A stretch of 64,000 bases of DNA from assembly GCA_001692895.1 (NCBI GenBank), contig KV748178.1:4625917-4689916 (forward strand). Reading direction: 5' to 3'. This document shows positions 22,450 to 33,760 of the stretch, one piece after another. Position 1 is the stretch's first letter. Every line of letters begins with the position of its first letter. This stretch comes from Cenococcum geophilum 1.58. Its lineage: Eukaryota > Ascomycota > Dothideomycetes > Gloniales > Gloniaceae. The notes beneath the pieces were generated by a model, which worked only from the letters and a program-made list of their open reading frames with translations, made no database searches and was not told the DNA's origin. The position numbers and the translations under genes are program-made.

Positions 22450-25400
22450 TTAAATCCTACGCGTTAACTACGAGCATTATAACCCTAGTTAGGGAACAGT
22501 TAACTATAATATAAGAGGCCTTTATGGATGCCTTAGCTTAGCAGCGGGCTGCACTAGAAGCCCAGTATTAACGATTAATAAAAACACTTCGTAAAGAACT
22601 CCGTAACGTCTAAATACTTCTATTAAAGACCCTAACACCGCCTATAAACAAAATTAATATAACGGTATCCGAGCCTGGCCCCTTAAACGCGAACATTAAA
22701 CTAGTAATAGTAACTTAACCCGTAGCTATAACGAATTTAATACCCGCTATAAAATCTAAAAAGCTCCCTAATCCTCTAATGTTTAATAGAAATTAAAATA
22801 ACCTACGTCCCTTTATAACTAAGCTCCGTCTTAAACTTTTAATAAACTATAACTAATACCCTACTAAAGCTAGTAAGGTTAGCTACGGAATATCTTACTT
22901 AAGTAAAGACGCTACACGTACTATAGATCCATTCTTCTATAACGGCACCTTTATTAATTTTAAAATCTTTATCTCTCTGCTAGAACGAATATATAATAAC
23001 GCCAGCCGCGAATACACAGCTATTACTAAACTTAAAAACCTATAACAACGGAACCGAGAATTCACTAGCTTCTTTTTAGAATTTTTAGGCCTTATTAGCG
23101 AACTAGATTGGAACGAAGCTGCTAGAGTTACTGCCCTTTAATAAGCTATTTTGGATAAGATTAGAGCCTAGTTAGTAGGTAGAGAACTACTAAAAAACCT
23201 ATCCAAATTTGCTATAATATGTTAACGAATTAATAAGGATCTTTAATATAATAAATAGACTCATTCTCTAAAGCTAACCACACTTTACGCCTAGAATTTT
23301 ATAAACCTAATATATACCCCAAAGCATGATCTATCTCTAAAACCTAAAAGCCCTATATACGACCCTATAGACCTCGATGCCGCTTAATCCTATACACCCT
23401 TAGGAACCAACGAATAAAGAACTCGAGCCATAAATAGAAAATGCTTTAGATATAGTAAAAAAAGATATATTTAAAGAAACTGCCAAACTTACCCCTTTAA
23501 AAAAGTCTGCCGTAGTTCCTCCCAATCCTTAAATTATACCCATTCCTTAAGTTATACCCATTCTATAAATCGTACTTAGTCGCTACAAAGTATCTCACCT
23601 TTAGTTAACTTAGAAAATAAGTTATTCTAGGGCCAAGTCGCGCCTTAAGATAAGAAGTGGAAGAGTATAAGTGTCTAGGCTTTTCTAGCGCTAATATATA
23701 ATATAACTCCCTTAATATACTTAGCGAAATTTAAATACTTAGAAAATAGAAGGAAGTATAAATCCTTATAGACAGTGGAGCTACTAGTATAGGCTTTATT
23801 AATACGAACTACATAAAAACTTAACGCTTAAATTTAAAGAAACTTAATAAGCCCTAAGGCCTATAAGGCTTTAATGGTAAGCCTTTAATATACGGCGAAC
23901 TAACGTACTACGCTTTTATAAAGATGTAAATAGGTAAATACCTTAAATACATTTCCCTATTTATAACACCCTTAAAGTATTATAAAATAATACTTAAACA
24001 CGGATAGCTAAAACAACACAACCCTTTAATTAGCTGGGTTAAAGAAACACTAAAATTCCATATAACCTACTACTAAAGTTATTATTTAAAATATTACTTG
24101 CCCTACGAATATATATATAACTATTTAAATTTAATATAATACGAATTACCCTTACTGTAAACCCCAAACCAATATAATAAAGTTATAACTACTAATCGCG
24201 GTAAAGAATATAAAGATAATATATTAAAACCCCTTAAAATTTGTATAATATAAGCCGCACCCTTTTATTTATTAGCAAGAAAACGAGACTATAAGATCTT
24301 TACTATAACACTAAAAGATATTAAGAAGGCGTTAGAACTGAAGCAATATATTAACCCCTAACCTTTTATACCTAAAGAATATTATAATCTAATTAATACG
24401 TTTAAGAAATAATTTGTAGACTAACTACCCCTATATTAAAACGAGCATAATTTTAAGATAAAACTTAAACCTAGTATAATGCTAAAGTTCGGCCCATTAT
24501 ACGGTATGTTATAAGAAGAGCTACTAGTGATATAATAATACCTTAAAGAGCACCTAAAAAAAGGATTTATTCGCCCTAGTTAATTACTATTTACCTTACC
24601 GATACTATTTATTAAGAAACCTAAAGGAGGCTTAAGGTTCTATATTAATTATTAAGCCCTAAATATAATTATAATTTAAAACCAATATCCAATTTCTCTA
24701 CTTTAAGAAACGCTTAACCGCTTAGTGAAAGCACGATACTTTATAAAGCTTAACGTAGTCGCTACCTTTAATCGAATCTATGTTCGCGAAGGAGATGAAA
24801 AGTATATAGCTTTTTGTATACAATAGGGACTTTTTAAATACCTAGTAATGCCGTTCAGTGTAAAGAACGGTCTGGGTATATTTTAGTAATATGTTAATAA
24901 TACGCTTCGCGAATTCCTTAACATATTTATTACCGCGTATATTAATAATATCTTAATCTATTTGTCTTCGCTTTCTAAGCATCAGAAGCATATCTAAATA
25001 GTCCTTAAACACCTACAAGACGCGGGCTTATAATGCGACATTAAGAAATGCAAGTTCTATACATCCGAAGTTACGTACTTAGGCCTAATTATATCCCGTA
25101 ACGGAATTAAAATAGACCCTAAGAAAATCGCTGCAATTGTAAACTAGGAAAGTCCTAGTAGTATATAAAATATCTAAGGATTTTTAGAATTCGCAAATTT
25201 CTACTAACGATTTATTAATTACTTCTTGAAAATTATTTAGCTATTAATAAACTTAATAAAGAAGAATATAAGATTTAAATGGATTACTAAATGCGAATAA
25301 GTTTTTAACGACCTAAAATATTATTTTACAACTGCTCTAATTCTTACCTACTTTAATCTGGACCTTAAATGCATTATTAAAACAAACTCGTCTAATTATG

Positions 25401-27390
25401 TACTAGGAGGAGTGTTATCGCAATACAATAAAAACGGCGAGCTGCGCCTAGTAGCCTTCCTTTTTTAGAAACTTACCCCTACTAAATTAAACTACGAGAT
25501 ATATAATAAGGAACTGCTTACAATTGTTAGATGCTTTAAACAATGGCGTTTAAAACTTAAAGGATTGTTGTTTTTAATACGCGTATTAACGGACCATAAA
25601 AACCTGTAGTACTTTATAACTATAAAGCAATTAACGTAGCGCCAAATTCGTTAGGCCGAATACCTCTTATAATTCAACTTTAAGATTACGTACTAACCTA
25701 GTAAACTTAATTAGAAGCCTGACTTATTAATATAATGATTATAGGACTTACCTATAAACGCTTTAAATAAACAAATTACGAATTAATTATAGATTTTATT
25801 GCCCCCTAAATGTTTTAAAAAGCTATATCTTATATTCCTAGATGCGGAACTTAATAGAAATGAATTAGAAGTTAATAAATGGGAAATAGAAATTAATAAG
25901 CTAATAGAATACAAATATAAGAACGACGTATGGATAATAGATATAATAAAAGCAATTTAAATAGGAAAACGATAGTATAAGGATATTATACTCGCTAAAT
26001 GCGAAATTTAAAACAATCGATTGTACTATTAATAGAAGATAGTAGTTCCGAATTCCGAACCTTTATAATTTAAGATACTCAATTTTATATACGACTTCCC
26101 TGTAGTAGGGTATCCTAGCCATATAAAGACCTATAAGATTGTTTAACAAGTATACTACTAGCCTATAATATATAACTACGTATAAAAATACGTTCAATTA
26201 TGCAGGATATATATACGCGGAAAGACCTCTTATATAAAGAAGTAAGGAGTACTTTAACCACTACTAATTCTAATATAAAGATGGCGCGATATCTTAATTA
26301 ACTTTATAGTTAACTTGCCTAGTAGTAATAGGTTTACGAATATTATAGTAGTCGTTAACTGCCTTATAAAAATGCGATATATAATTCCTATAGACTTAAT
26401 TAATATAATATTAGTAGCTAAATGTTTTATTAAGTACGTCTTTAAGCTACACGGACTTTTTAATTTAATAATATCTAACTGTAGAAGCCAGTTTGTTTTA
26501 GACTTCTAGTAAGCCCTATATAAATAATTAAGTATTTAAACCCGACTCTTAACTGCATTTTATTTAAAGATAGATAGTTAAACTAAAATTATAAACGCGA
26601 TTATAGAATAATACTTATAAATGTACTACTCCTACCTATAAGACAACTGGGAAAAATGGCTACCTTTAGCTAAGTTTACTGCGAATAATATAATAAACGT
26701 ATTAATAGGCGTAACGTCGTTCTACGCGACCTATGGATAAGACCCTTAACTCGGATTTAAACTATAACCCAAAATTAATATAATAAGACCTATAATTAAA
26801 CGGATCTAGTTAATTAACGCGTATAACTTTGCTAATTAAATAAAGCAGTTAACGGAACTATTACGAAGTAAATTAACGTATGCTTAAACGGTATAGAAAT
26901 AGCATATAAATAAAGGACAAGCTTCTATATAGGACTTTAAGGAAGGTAATATGGCTTACCTAAATATATAAAATATATGGACTTAACGGCCCTTAAAGAA
27001 ACTTAATTAGAAGTTTACGGGCTTATACCAAATTAAGAAGAAACTAAGCCCGTACGCCTATAAGCTTAAACTGCTAACTAAGATAAAAATATATCTAACG
27101 TTTTACGTAAGCCTGTTATAACCTTTAAAAGAAGATTTTATAACTTATAAAGTACCACCGCTACCTTCTATAATTATTAATAACGGTAATAGTTCTTACT
27201 TTATTAACTTAATTAATAATATGCGATAGAAACCACAATCTAAACAATTTAAACTTCTTATTAAGTGGGAAGGATATAAAATATAAACTTAGGAAACCTA
27301 TAACCAAATTAAAGCCAACGCGCCTATTTTAGTAAAAGAATTCTATAAAGACCATCCTTCGCGGCTTACTCTGGCTGGATGGACATAATA
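22450..27390 (+). pseudogene. Degenerate gag-pol of the gypsy element
   Basis: Gag is readable around 22790-23200 (for example DPFFYNGTFINF, NREFTSFFLEFLG). A CX2CX4HX4C zinc knuckle lies at 23442-23483, with the second Cys and the His both changed to Tyr and an internal stop. The protease site DSGA is at 23771-23782. The reverse transcriptase spans about 24430-25140; its catalytic YIDD reads YINN at 24938-24949. RNase H follows at about 25300-25700. The integrase core lies at about 26290-26700: the catalytic Asp codons are Asn at 26357-26359 and 26477-26479, and the Glu is Lys near 26585. A chromodomain (KLLIKWEGYK and NAPILVKEFYKDHPS) occupies about 27240-27370. The many stops are mostly TAG/TAA at Trp/Gln sites. 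It cannot make functional protein. Confidence 0.9.
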
Positions 27391-27664
27391 TAAGGGTAAA
27401 TAATTACCACCTAATATAAAGACACGAAATACGATAGCAGGAAGCTTAAATTTAAAAAGAACTTAAAATATACTATAATATTTGTGACACGGTTACGTGA
27501 CACGCAAGATATTAAGGAACTTTAACCACCGGTTGAAGTTGTCTAATTAGTTAAATTTACCTTGCCAAAAAATGCTATATAACGCGAAAAATATGACACG
27601 CAATAAAATTATAAATTTTTAACTAAATTGAATTATTTTAAACCTTTGGCTAAAGGGGGGGTAC

Positions 27665-28008
27665 TATAAGGGGACTAGCCTAGTTATAGTAGGAATATCT
27701 TAGTAAAACACTTAACAGATAAATTCTAATGCTTTAACTAAATTCTACTAAATTCTGCTAGCTTAATTAACTTCTGCTAAGTTCTGCTAGATTAATTAAA
27801 TTCTATTAAAGTCCGTCGAAGACCGCGTACGTATATGCGCACGCATCGGCCACTAAGCCCCTAACTATTTAATTATATGATTCTCTTGTATCTCCTTTCT
27901 CTTCTTTACGTAACGTCTTATTCTTTGCAAGAGCTATATACCCTTAGGTTTAGATAGAATTTATATTATTCCTTTAAATCTTCCCTAAAGTCTCTTCGCG
28001 CCCTTATA
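27665..28008 (+). repeat. 3' LTR of the gypsy element
   Basis: 344 bp, begins TATAAGGGG where the 5' LTR has TGTAAGGGG and ends CCCTTATA; directly preceded (three bases away) by the polypurine tract. Confidence 0.9.
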
Positions 28009-29454
28009 GTTATAGCTTATTTTATAAATTAAATACTCTATAATAAAATTTGGTTATAGGGTAGAAGAAGCACGTATAATAGCTCCCTATATCCCCCTTA
28101 AAATTATCTATAATATATAGGCCTTTATTAAGGCGCTTTAACCTTACCTACGGTTTCCTTAACTAAAATTATATATAGCTACTTTAGGAATATACTAGAC
28201 TCCCTTTATTTATCTATTATTTTATAACCTATAATTTAATAGCCCTTTATATAGTAGCTTTAGAAAACTAAAATAGTATATATCTAATTTTGCTTATTAA
28301 GCTGCTAAAATTTCTTTAAGGTAGGTGTTTATACGCCTTACCTTACTTTACTAAACGTCATTTTATATCCCCTCTTACGGTAAGGGATTTATATTAGATA
28401 GATAAGTCACTTATAAAAACTCTATCGATTAAAGCTAGCTCTAGAAGCTCTCTATATATATAAGTAGGCTATAAATAAAAAAGTTGGTACTGCGAAAATA
28501 CCTAATATACCTGCACGCACCTCTCCCTATCTATATTTGTGTGCGTACGCATAAATGCACTTATACGGCTTATAGTAATTAATTTAGTTATTATTTTAAG
28601 GAGTATATAGATAAGATATAGTGGTAATAAGTGCATTTATGCGTGCGTATATAAATTTGGGTGGGAAGAGGTGTTTTTATAGTGCTAACTTTTTTATCTA
28701 TAGCGTAATAAGGAAGGGGTAATAGACTAAGTCGATGACCAAGTTAATAACTAAGTTAAGATAGTAAGAAATAGGGTGGTGAGTTATAAAAAATACTACA
28801 CCGCCCTTATATTAAGGTTGCTAATATATAGAACCCTTATAGGTAAAGCCGTTATTTTTAGCTATTAATTAGCACTAAAAGACCGGTCCTATTAGTAGCG
28901 TTAATTAGGATAATATATAGCCTTAAATTCTAGTTAACAGTTATCTATAGCCTTATTATATTATATTAATAGCGCTATATTACCTTCCTATAAGAGTATA
29001 AATTAGGGGTATTTATAACTTATCTACTATATATATATAGCCTTATTCTCTTTATAGATTTTAATTTTTATATAAGTTTCCCTAATGTATAGACTTCTAA
29101 TTAATACGTTAATATAAATGCTATAAGACTAAAATAGGCAGCTAGGACGTAAATAGAGTAGTATAACTCTACTAGTATTAAGGCAGACATACTAGTTAAG
29201 TTCTTTAGCTATTTACTTTATTAAAAAGAAGGGATTCTTGCCTTATTCCCTCCTAATTTAATATCTCCTAAAAACTATAAAGATGCTCACTCCTCGCTTT
29301 ATCCGTCTCGGCGAGGTAAAGGTATAAATTTTAATAAAATCTAAACTTAATACTAAAATTTTGGCGAAATATAGGTATTTTTAATTATTACTTATTACTA
29401 AGGAAAAAATAAGGCTTTTAAGTAGGATTAGGAATACGCTGGGGGTATATATAT
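28009..29454. other. RIP-mutated spacer between the gypsy element and duplication copy 2
   Basis: About 1.45 kb of AT-rich DNA. Apart from the foldback element at 28467-28705 I recognise nothing; all six frames are closed at short intervals. Confidence 0.5.
28467..28705. mobile_element. MITE-like foldback element with long terminal inverted repeats
   Basis: The left arm 28467-28564 is an imperfect inverted match of the right arm 28628-28705, with about 17 extra bases in the left arm and a central loop of about 60 bp. The ends are GGCTATAAATAAAAAAGTT and, on the other strand, CGCTATAGATAAAAAAGTT. The arms meet at GCATAAATGCACTTA. Both sides are flanked by TA, the target of Tc1/mariner-type elements, but TA is so common here that the duplication is weak evidence. 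No coding capacity. Confidence 0.65.
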
Positions 29455-30613
29455 TATTTAGACAACGTAGCAGTATATAAGGGATTCTAAGACACGAGCT
29501 TCTTGTTTAATAATTTTAAGGCGCTGGTTACAGTTATAATATAAAATTTAAACACGCTTGCAAATAAAGCTTAAATACTACTTTAAAATCTAGACTTCTT
29601 TAATAATGCCTAAAGACCTATACCCTAACGAGCTGATAACTATAAGGAAATTTTAGTTAATGTTAGAAAATTCCTTATACTAAAATGTTAAGCCATATTC
29701 CTTTACTATTAACTTAGAATTTTTATTTAGCTTAATATAGTAATCTAATTTAGGAGGAGTAGGTAGACCTTTTAGGAAAAGGTAATATAGGGTTAAGCTA
29801 CTTTAGTAGTTGTTGTCTAATATACCCCCTTACTAAGGTAGGTTCGCGATTTATCTTAATAGCGGAAGTACGTCTACCTCTATCTATAATATTGGCTCTT
29901 TATACCGCTATCGCTATATCTCTATTAAGCTAGACCGAATTTATAATAGTATTATATAGCACTAAAATATTACCACCTTATATTACTCTATAATAACCTT
30001 ATTTTAGAACACCTATAGAAGCCATTTTATCTCTTTATTTATCTTCGCTAGTAGGACTTTTATTTATTTAATTTTGCGGTAGATCTATACCTTATTATTG
30101 CTAGGGAAGTAGCCTACTACTAGTTTTTAGAGTATATCCTTTATCTTGGTAATAAGGTTAGAGGTAGACTTTATAATATCCTTATAGTTAGGGGCGTTTA
30201 TTATAGATACTTAAAGAATATTAACTAATATTAGTAAAAATAGTAGATTAGCGCCTATAGAATTTATAGTTTCTTTTTTTAGTGGCGTAGCCTTAGCTGT
30301 AAGATAGATGAGAGTCTAATATATAATAAGGAGGAGTTTACTAGGGTTTATCACTACCTTAAGGCTATTATAATAAGGCGCAGCTACTATATAGCCTAGT
30401 ATAACGTAAGGCTCTCTCTATTATCTAGGGTTGGCATTAATGTATAAATGCTAGTAAGGGCAATAGATGGCTAGAAGATGTCCTATAGGCCTAGCTAAAG
30501 CCGCAATAAGATGTATTTTTAAGAGTACCTCAAAGTATTAGAATTTAGGGAACGATTATTCTAACTAAAGGTAGCTAGATTATATCATTTTAAGTTTAGT
30601 GGCAGTTCTATAA
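29455..30613 (-). pseudogene. Second, 3'-truncated and RIP-mutated copy of the kinase 5' region
   Basis: Direct-orientation copy of 20877-22038. It contains the kinase segment around the glycine-rich loop and upstream, but stops where the intact catalytic half of copy 1 begins, so it never carries the active-site part. Relative to copy 1 it has further G to A and C to T changes, for example in the stretch matching KIIKQEARVLESL. Confidence 0.8.
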
Positions 30614-30784
30614 TATTTATCTCAGTCCTAGACAACTAGCTAATTATAAGCTGCTTATATAATAGATTAATTATCTTATATTGTTGTCGTCTAGTACATA
30701 GTTCGGAAATTTGTTAGTCCCTCGCGCTAATTTATATATAATTTTTATACAAACTCGCGCGCCATACTAAATTTTTAGCCATTA

Positions 30785-31090
30785 ATTAATAACGAATTAA
30801 CGCCTTTATAGATAATCGGCCAACGTTATATCCTAAAACTTTATAAGGCGATTTTAATGCTACTAAAATTATTGCAAATAGCCTAGTGGTTACTACTATA
30901 TTTCGCCTTAAATAAGTAGGTCTCCCCTTTAAAGCTCTGCGTAAAACTCTACTGCTGTTAATTAATAATAAACTAACGCCTTTATAGATAATCGGCCAAC
31001 GTTATATTCTAGAGCTTTATAAGGCAATTCCAACGCTGCCAAAATTATTGCGAACGGCCTGGTGGTTACCGCTACGTTTCGCCTTAAATT
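30785..31090. repeat. Pair of ~130-bp direct repeats (30785-30915 and 30961-31090)
   Basis: Both copies contain ACGCCTTTATAGATAATCGG and end in TTTCGCCTTAAAT. The first copy is more mutated (A/T at sites where the second has G/C). The second ends with a tandem TTTCGCCTTAAA duplication. Spaced about 175 bp apart. No coding recognised. Confidence 0.75.
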
Positions 31091-31253
31091 TCGCCTTAAA
31101 TATTACTGCCAAAACAGTAAGTATTCAGCCAGAGCCATCAACCATCACTAATCCTTGACGTTTAACCTCCTATATTAATATTTATAGTAGATAAACACCT
31201 AAATAGCTAATATATTGTATCTAGATTAATTCTGTGCCTTATTACCTGCTTTA

Positions 31254-31830
31254 TTGCTCCTCCGCTGCCTGCACAAACGCCTGCACAAAAGCCTGCACGA
31301 ACGCCTGCACGAACGCCTATACAAAGCTCTATATAAAGCTCTGCACGAGGCTCTGCTTAAAGCTCTGGTCGAAGGTCTGGTCGAAGGTCTGATCGAAGGT
31401 CTGGTCGAGGGTCTGGTCGAGGGTCTGGTCGAGGGTCTGGTCGAAGCTCTGGTCGAGGGTCTGCTCGAAGCTCTGCTCGAAGCTCTGCTCGAAGCTCCGC
31501 ACGAGGCTCCGCTCGAAGCTCTGCTCGAAGCTCTGCACGAGGCTCTGCTCGAAGCTCTGCACGAGGCTCTGCTCAAAGCTCTTCACGAGGCTTTGCTTGA
31601 AGCTCCGCCCGAGGCCCTGCCCGGGGCTCTGCTCGAAGCTCTGCACGAAGCTCTGCTCTAAGCTCTGCACGAAGCTCTGCTCGAAGCTCTGCTCGAAGCT
31701 CTGCTCGAAGCTCTGCACGAGGCTCTACTCGAAGCTCTGCACGAGGCCCTGCTCGAAGCTCTGCTTGAAGCTCTGCTCGGGGCTCTGCTCGAAGCTCTGC
31801 TCGAAACCCTATATTGAGCCCTAAAGCTCT
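31254..31830. repeat. GC-rich 12-bp minisatellite, open in several frames
   Basis: Roughly 45 tandem units of a 12-bp motif, typically GCTCTGCTCGAA, with variants GTCTGGTCGAGG, GCTCTGCACGAG and, on the left, GCCTGCACGAAC. Because 12 is a multiple of three and the units lack stops, five frames on both strands stay open for 75-135 codons. On the + strand the frame from 31254 reads as a tetrapeptide repeat of the form L-x-E-A (for example [14 protein letters not shown]). There is no convincing start codon, promoter or known domain, so I annotate it as a repeat rather than a gene. It is far more GC-rich than its surroundings. Confidence 0.85.
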
Positions 31831-32300
31831 ACTAACACGCAGCACTAATGTATTAGGAAGGTTCTATAATTGGCCATATAACCGCCTATACAATTAATTG
31901 TTATATAATTGTTTTTATAGATAGCTTTATAGATAGCTCTATAAATGTTATATAATTATCTATATAAACGCCTATTATAAGGTAATAAGCTTTATATTAC
32001 TTAGTTACTAAATAACTTAAAAAGGTAATAAGTATTTAATTTAGTACTAGATATACTATATAAAATAATATATATACTAGTTATAGTTAGTTACTAAGGC
32101 ACTTAATACCTATATAATTAATTTAATGCTTATAGAAATATCTTTATAAATATCTATACCCTTACTATAAAATAGCCCCTATAGTATAGTATAATAAAAG
32201 TATAAAATTAATAAAGTAAATATACACCTATTAATAGCCCTACTAAATAGCATAGTTTATACAGTCCTTTATTAAGGATTAATTAGTAAGGCTCTTAATT
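31831..32300. other. AT-rich spacer
   Basis: Strongly AT- and TpA-rich, with short TATATAATT repeats. Nothing recognised. Confidence 0.5.
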
Positions 32301-33760
32301 AGGGGCTATATAGCGTAAATAATATAGATAAATACTAGTATATCTTAAGGTTTAGTACTATTACTAATTCTTTTTCTTTTCTTTACCTATATACTACTAC
32401 CAGAGCTATAAGGGGGCACTACTACGGTATTTAGGTTTATTAATAACTCTAATATACTAACGTATAGTAAAACTATAGAACTATAAAATTATATATAAAG
32501 TATATAAAGTATATAAAATATAGACACGCTAATATAGAGTAGTATTTACCCCTAAAAAATATTACCTTATCTACTTTATAAGGAGCTATAAGAAGTTTAA
32601 TATAAAGGTTATAGTTAATATATATAGCTTTATAAAGGGCCTAGTTGGTAACCTACGTATATTAGAAGTATAGGTTAGCTTAAAGCTTAAATAGGGGCTA
32701 TATATTAATATTATTAAAGTAAAAATAGCCATTTAAATAGCTATACTAACCTACTTTACAGCCTTTATATAAAGCACCTCTAAAAGGCGTAGATAGTATA
32801 CTCCACTATAGTCTAGCTAGTAATATTATATAGATATAACATCTAGTACTTACTACTAGAGTAGATAAAGTTTAAGGAAATAAGTAAAACTAAGCTATGC
32901 TAGCTAGATATAGTATAGAACTTATACCTCTGTACTATTATAGGGGTATATAAATTAATACTAATAGTAGTACTTAAGTATAAAATAGGGTTTCCGCTAC
33001 TTTAGGTATACTTAAAGAAGCTAGTTATAGCCTATATAAAAAATATATAGGAGGGACTAGTAAGAGGATATATTAAAAGGGAGTATAATATTATATAGGC
33101 TATAATAGCCTACTAGCGCCGGCTTGGAATAAACCTACTAATATAGCCTACTAGATAGGATAAGCTTAAGAGAATAGTAGCTACTATTTTAGGAATATAT
33201 ATATAGCTAATAGACCTATTTAAAACGTAGTATAGGAGGAGTAAAGGGCTAGGGTATAAGAGGTATTTAAGGAGTAGTGGAAAAGGAAGTAGGAAAAATA
33301 CTAAAGTATACTTACCTACTATATAATAGCCTAGGCTAAGCTATAGAATAAAAAGGTCTTTAAAATACTATATAAAGTTTATTAAGGTAAAGAGTATAAT
33401 TAATATGCTATTTAGAACTAAATATATAAAGCTTAATAGATACCTTTACTACTAAAAAAGACTAGGGTACCTAATTCTAGCCTACTTATACGGCTATAAC
33501 TAATAATTAATTATATATATAGTAGTATTTTATTTTAAATATATTACCGGCTAAGCGGAAATATATTATTATACTAGAATATCTTTATATAGAGAGCTCT
33601 TAGCTAAACTAAAGGATGCTAAAGTAGTTATAAATTAGCTTATATAGATATACCTTTTACTAGCTAAAGAGCTAGTTAGGGTAAAGAGAGGAGATTAAGA
33701 AATACTTTAAAAGGAAAAGGGTAAATACTATAAGTATAGTAGAATATAGTAAAATATAGT
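32300..33760 (+). pseudogene. Possible LINE (non-LTR) retrotransposon relic
   Basis: A + strand frame around 33050-33720 can be followed through TAG/TAA stops (segments PAWNKPTNIAY, YIANRPI, RVxEVFKExWKRK, LLKKTRVP). The order and spacing resemble the C-terminal region after the reverse transcriptase in fungal Tad-like LINEs, including the Arg/Trp-rich stretch and a damaged Cys/His cluster. No reverse-transcriptase catalytic motif was found upstream. Both ends are approximate, and a host gene cannot be excluded. Confidence 0.3.

Larger units (their letters stand above)
22063..28008 (+). mobile_element. Complete, RIP-inactivated Ty3/gypsy chromodomain retrotransposon
   Basis: 5946 bp. Two direct 344-bp LTRs (22063-22406 and 27665-28008) flank a decayed gag-pol. 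The 5' LTR begins TGTAAGGGG and both LTRs end CCCTTATA, which would be CCCTTACA before C to T change, giving the expected inverted ends. The 5 bp before it is GTTAC (22058-22062) and after it GTTAT (28009-28013): a target duplication with one transition. A polypurine tract AAAGGGGGGG (27652-27661) precedes the 3' LTR. I could not see a clear tRNA primer site after the 5' LTR. Order gag, protease, RT, RNase H, integrase, chromodomain places it among chromoviruses of fungi. Confidence 0.93.

Noticed and set aside
22407-22450. Primer binding site after the 5' LTR
   Set aside because: I could not match the sequence to the 3' end of any tRNA; RIP changes may have removed it.
31226-31845. Five open frames over the 12-bp minisatellite as genes
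   Set aside because: Openness follows from a stop-free 12-bp unit; no promoter or start signal and no domain.
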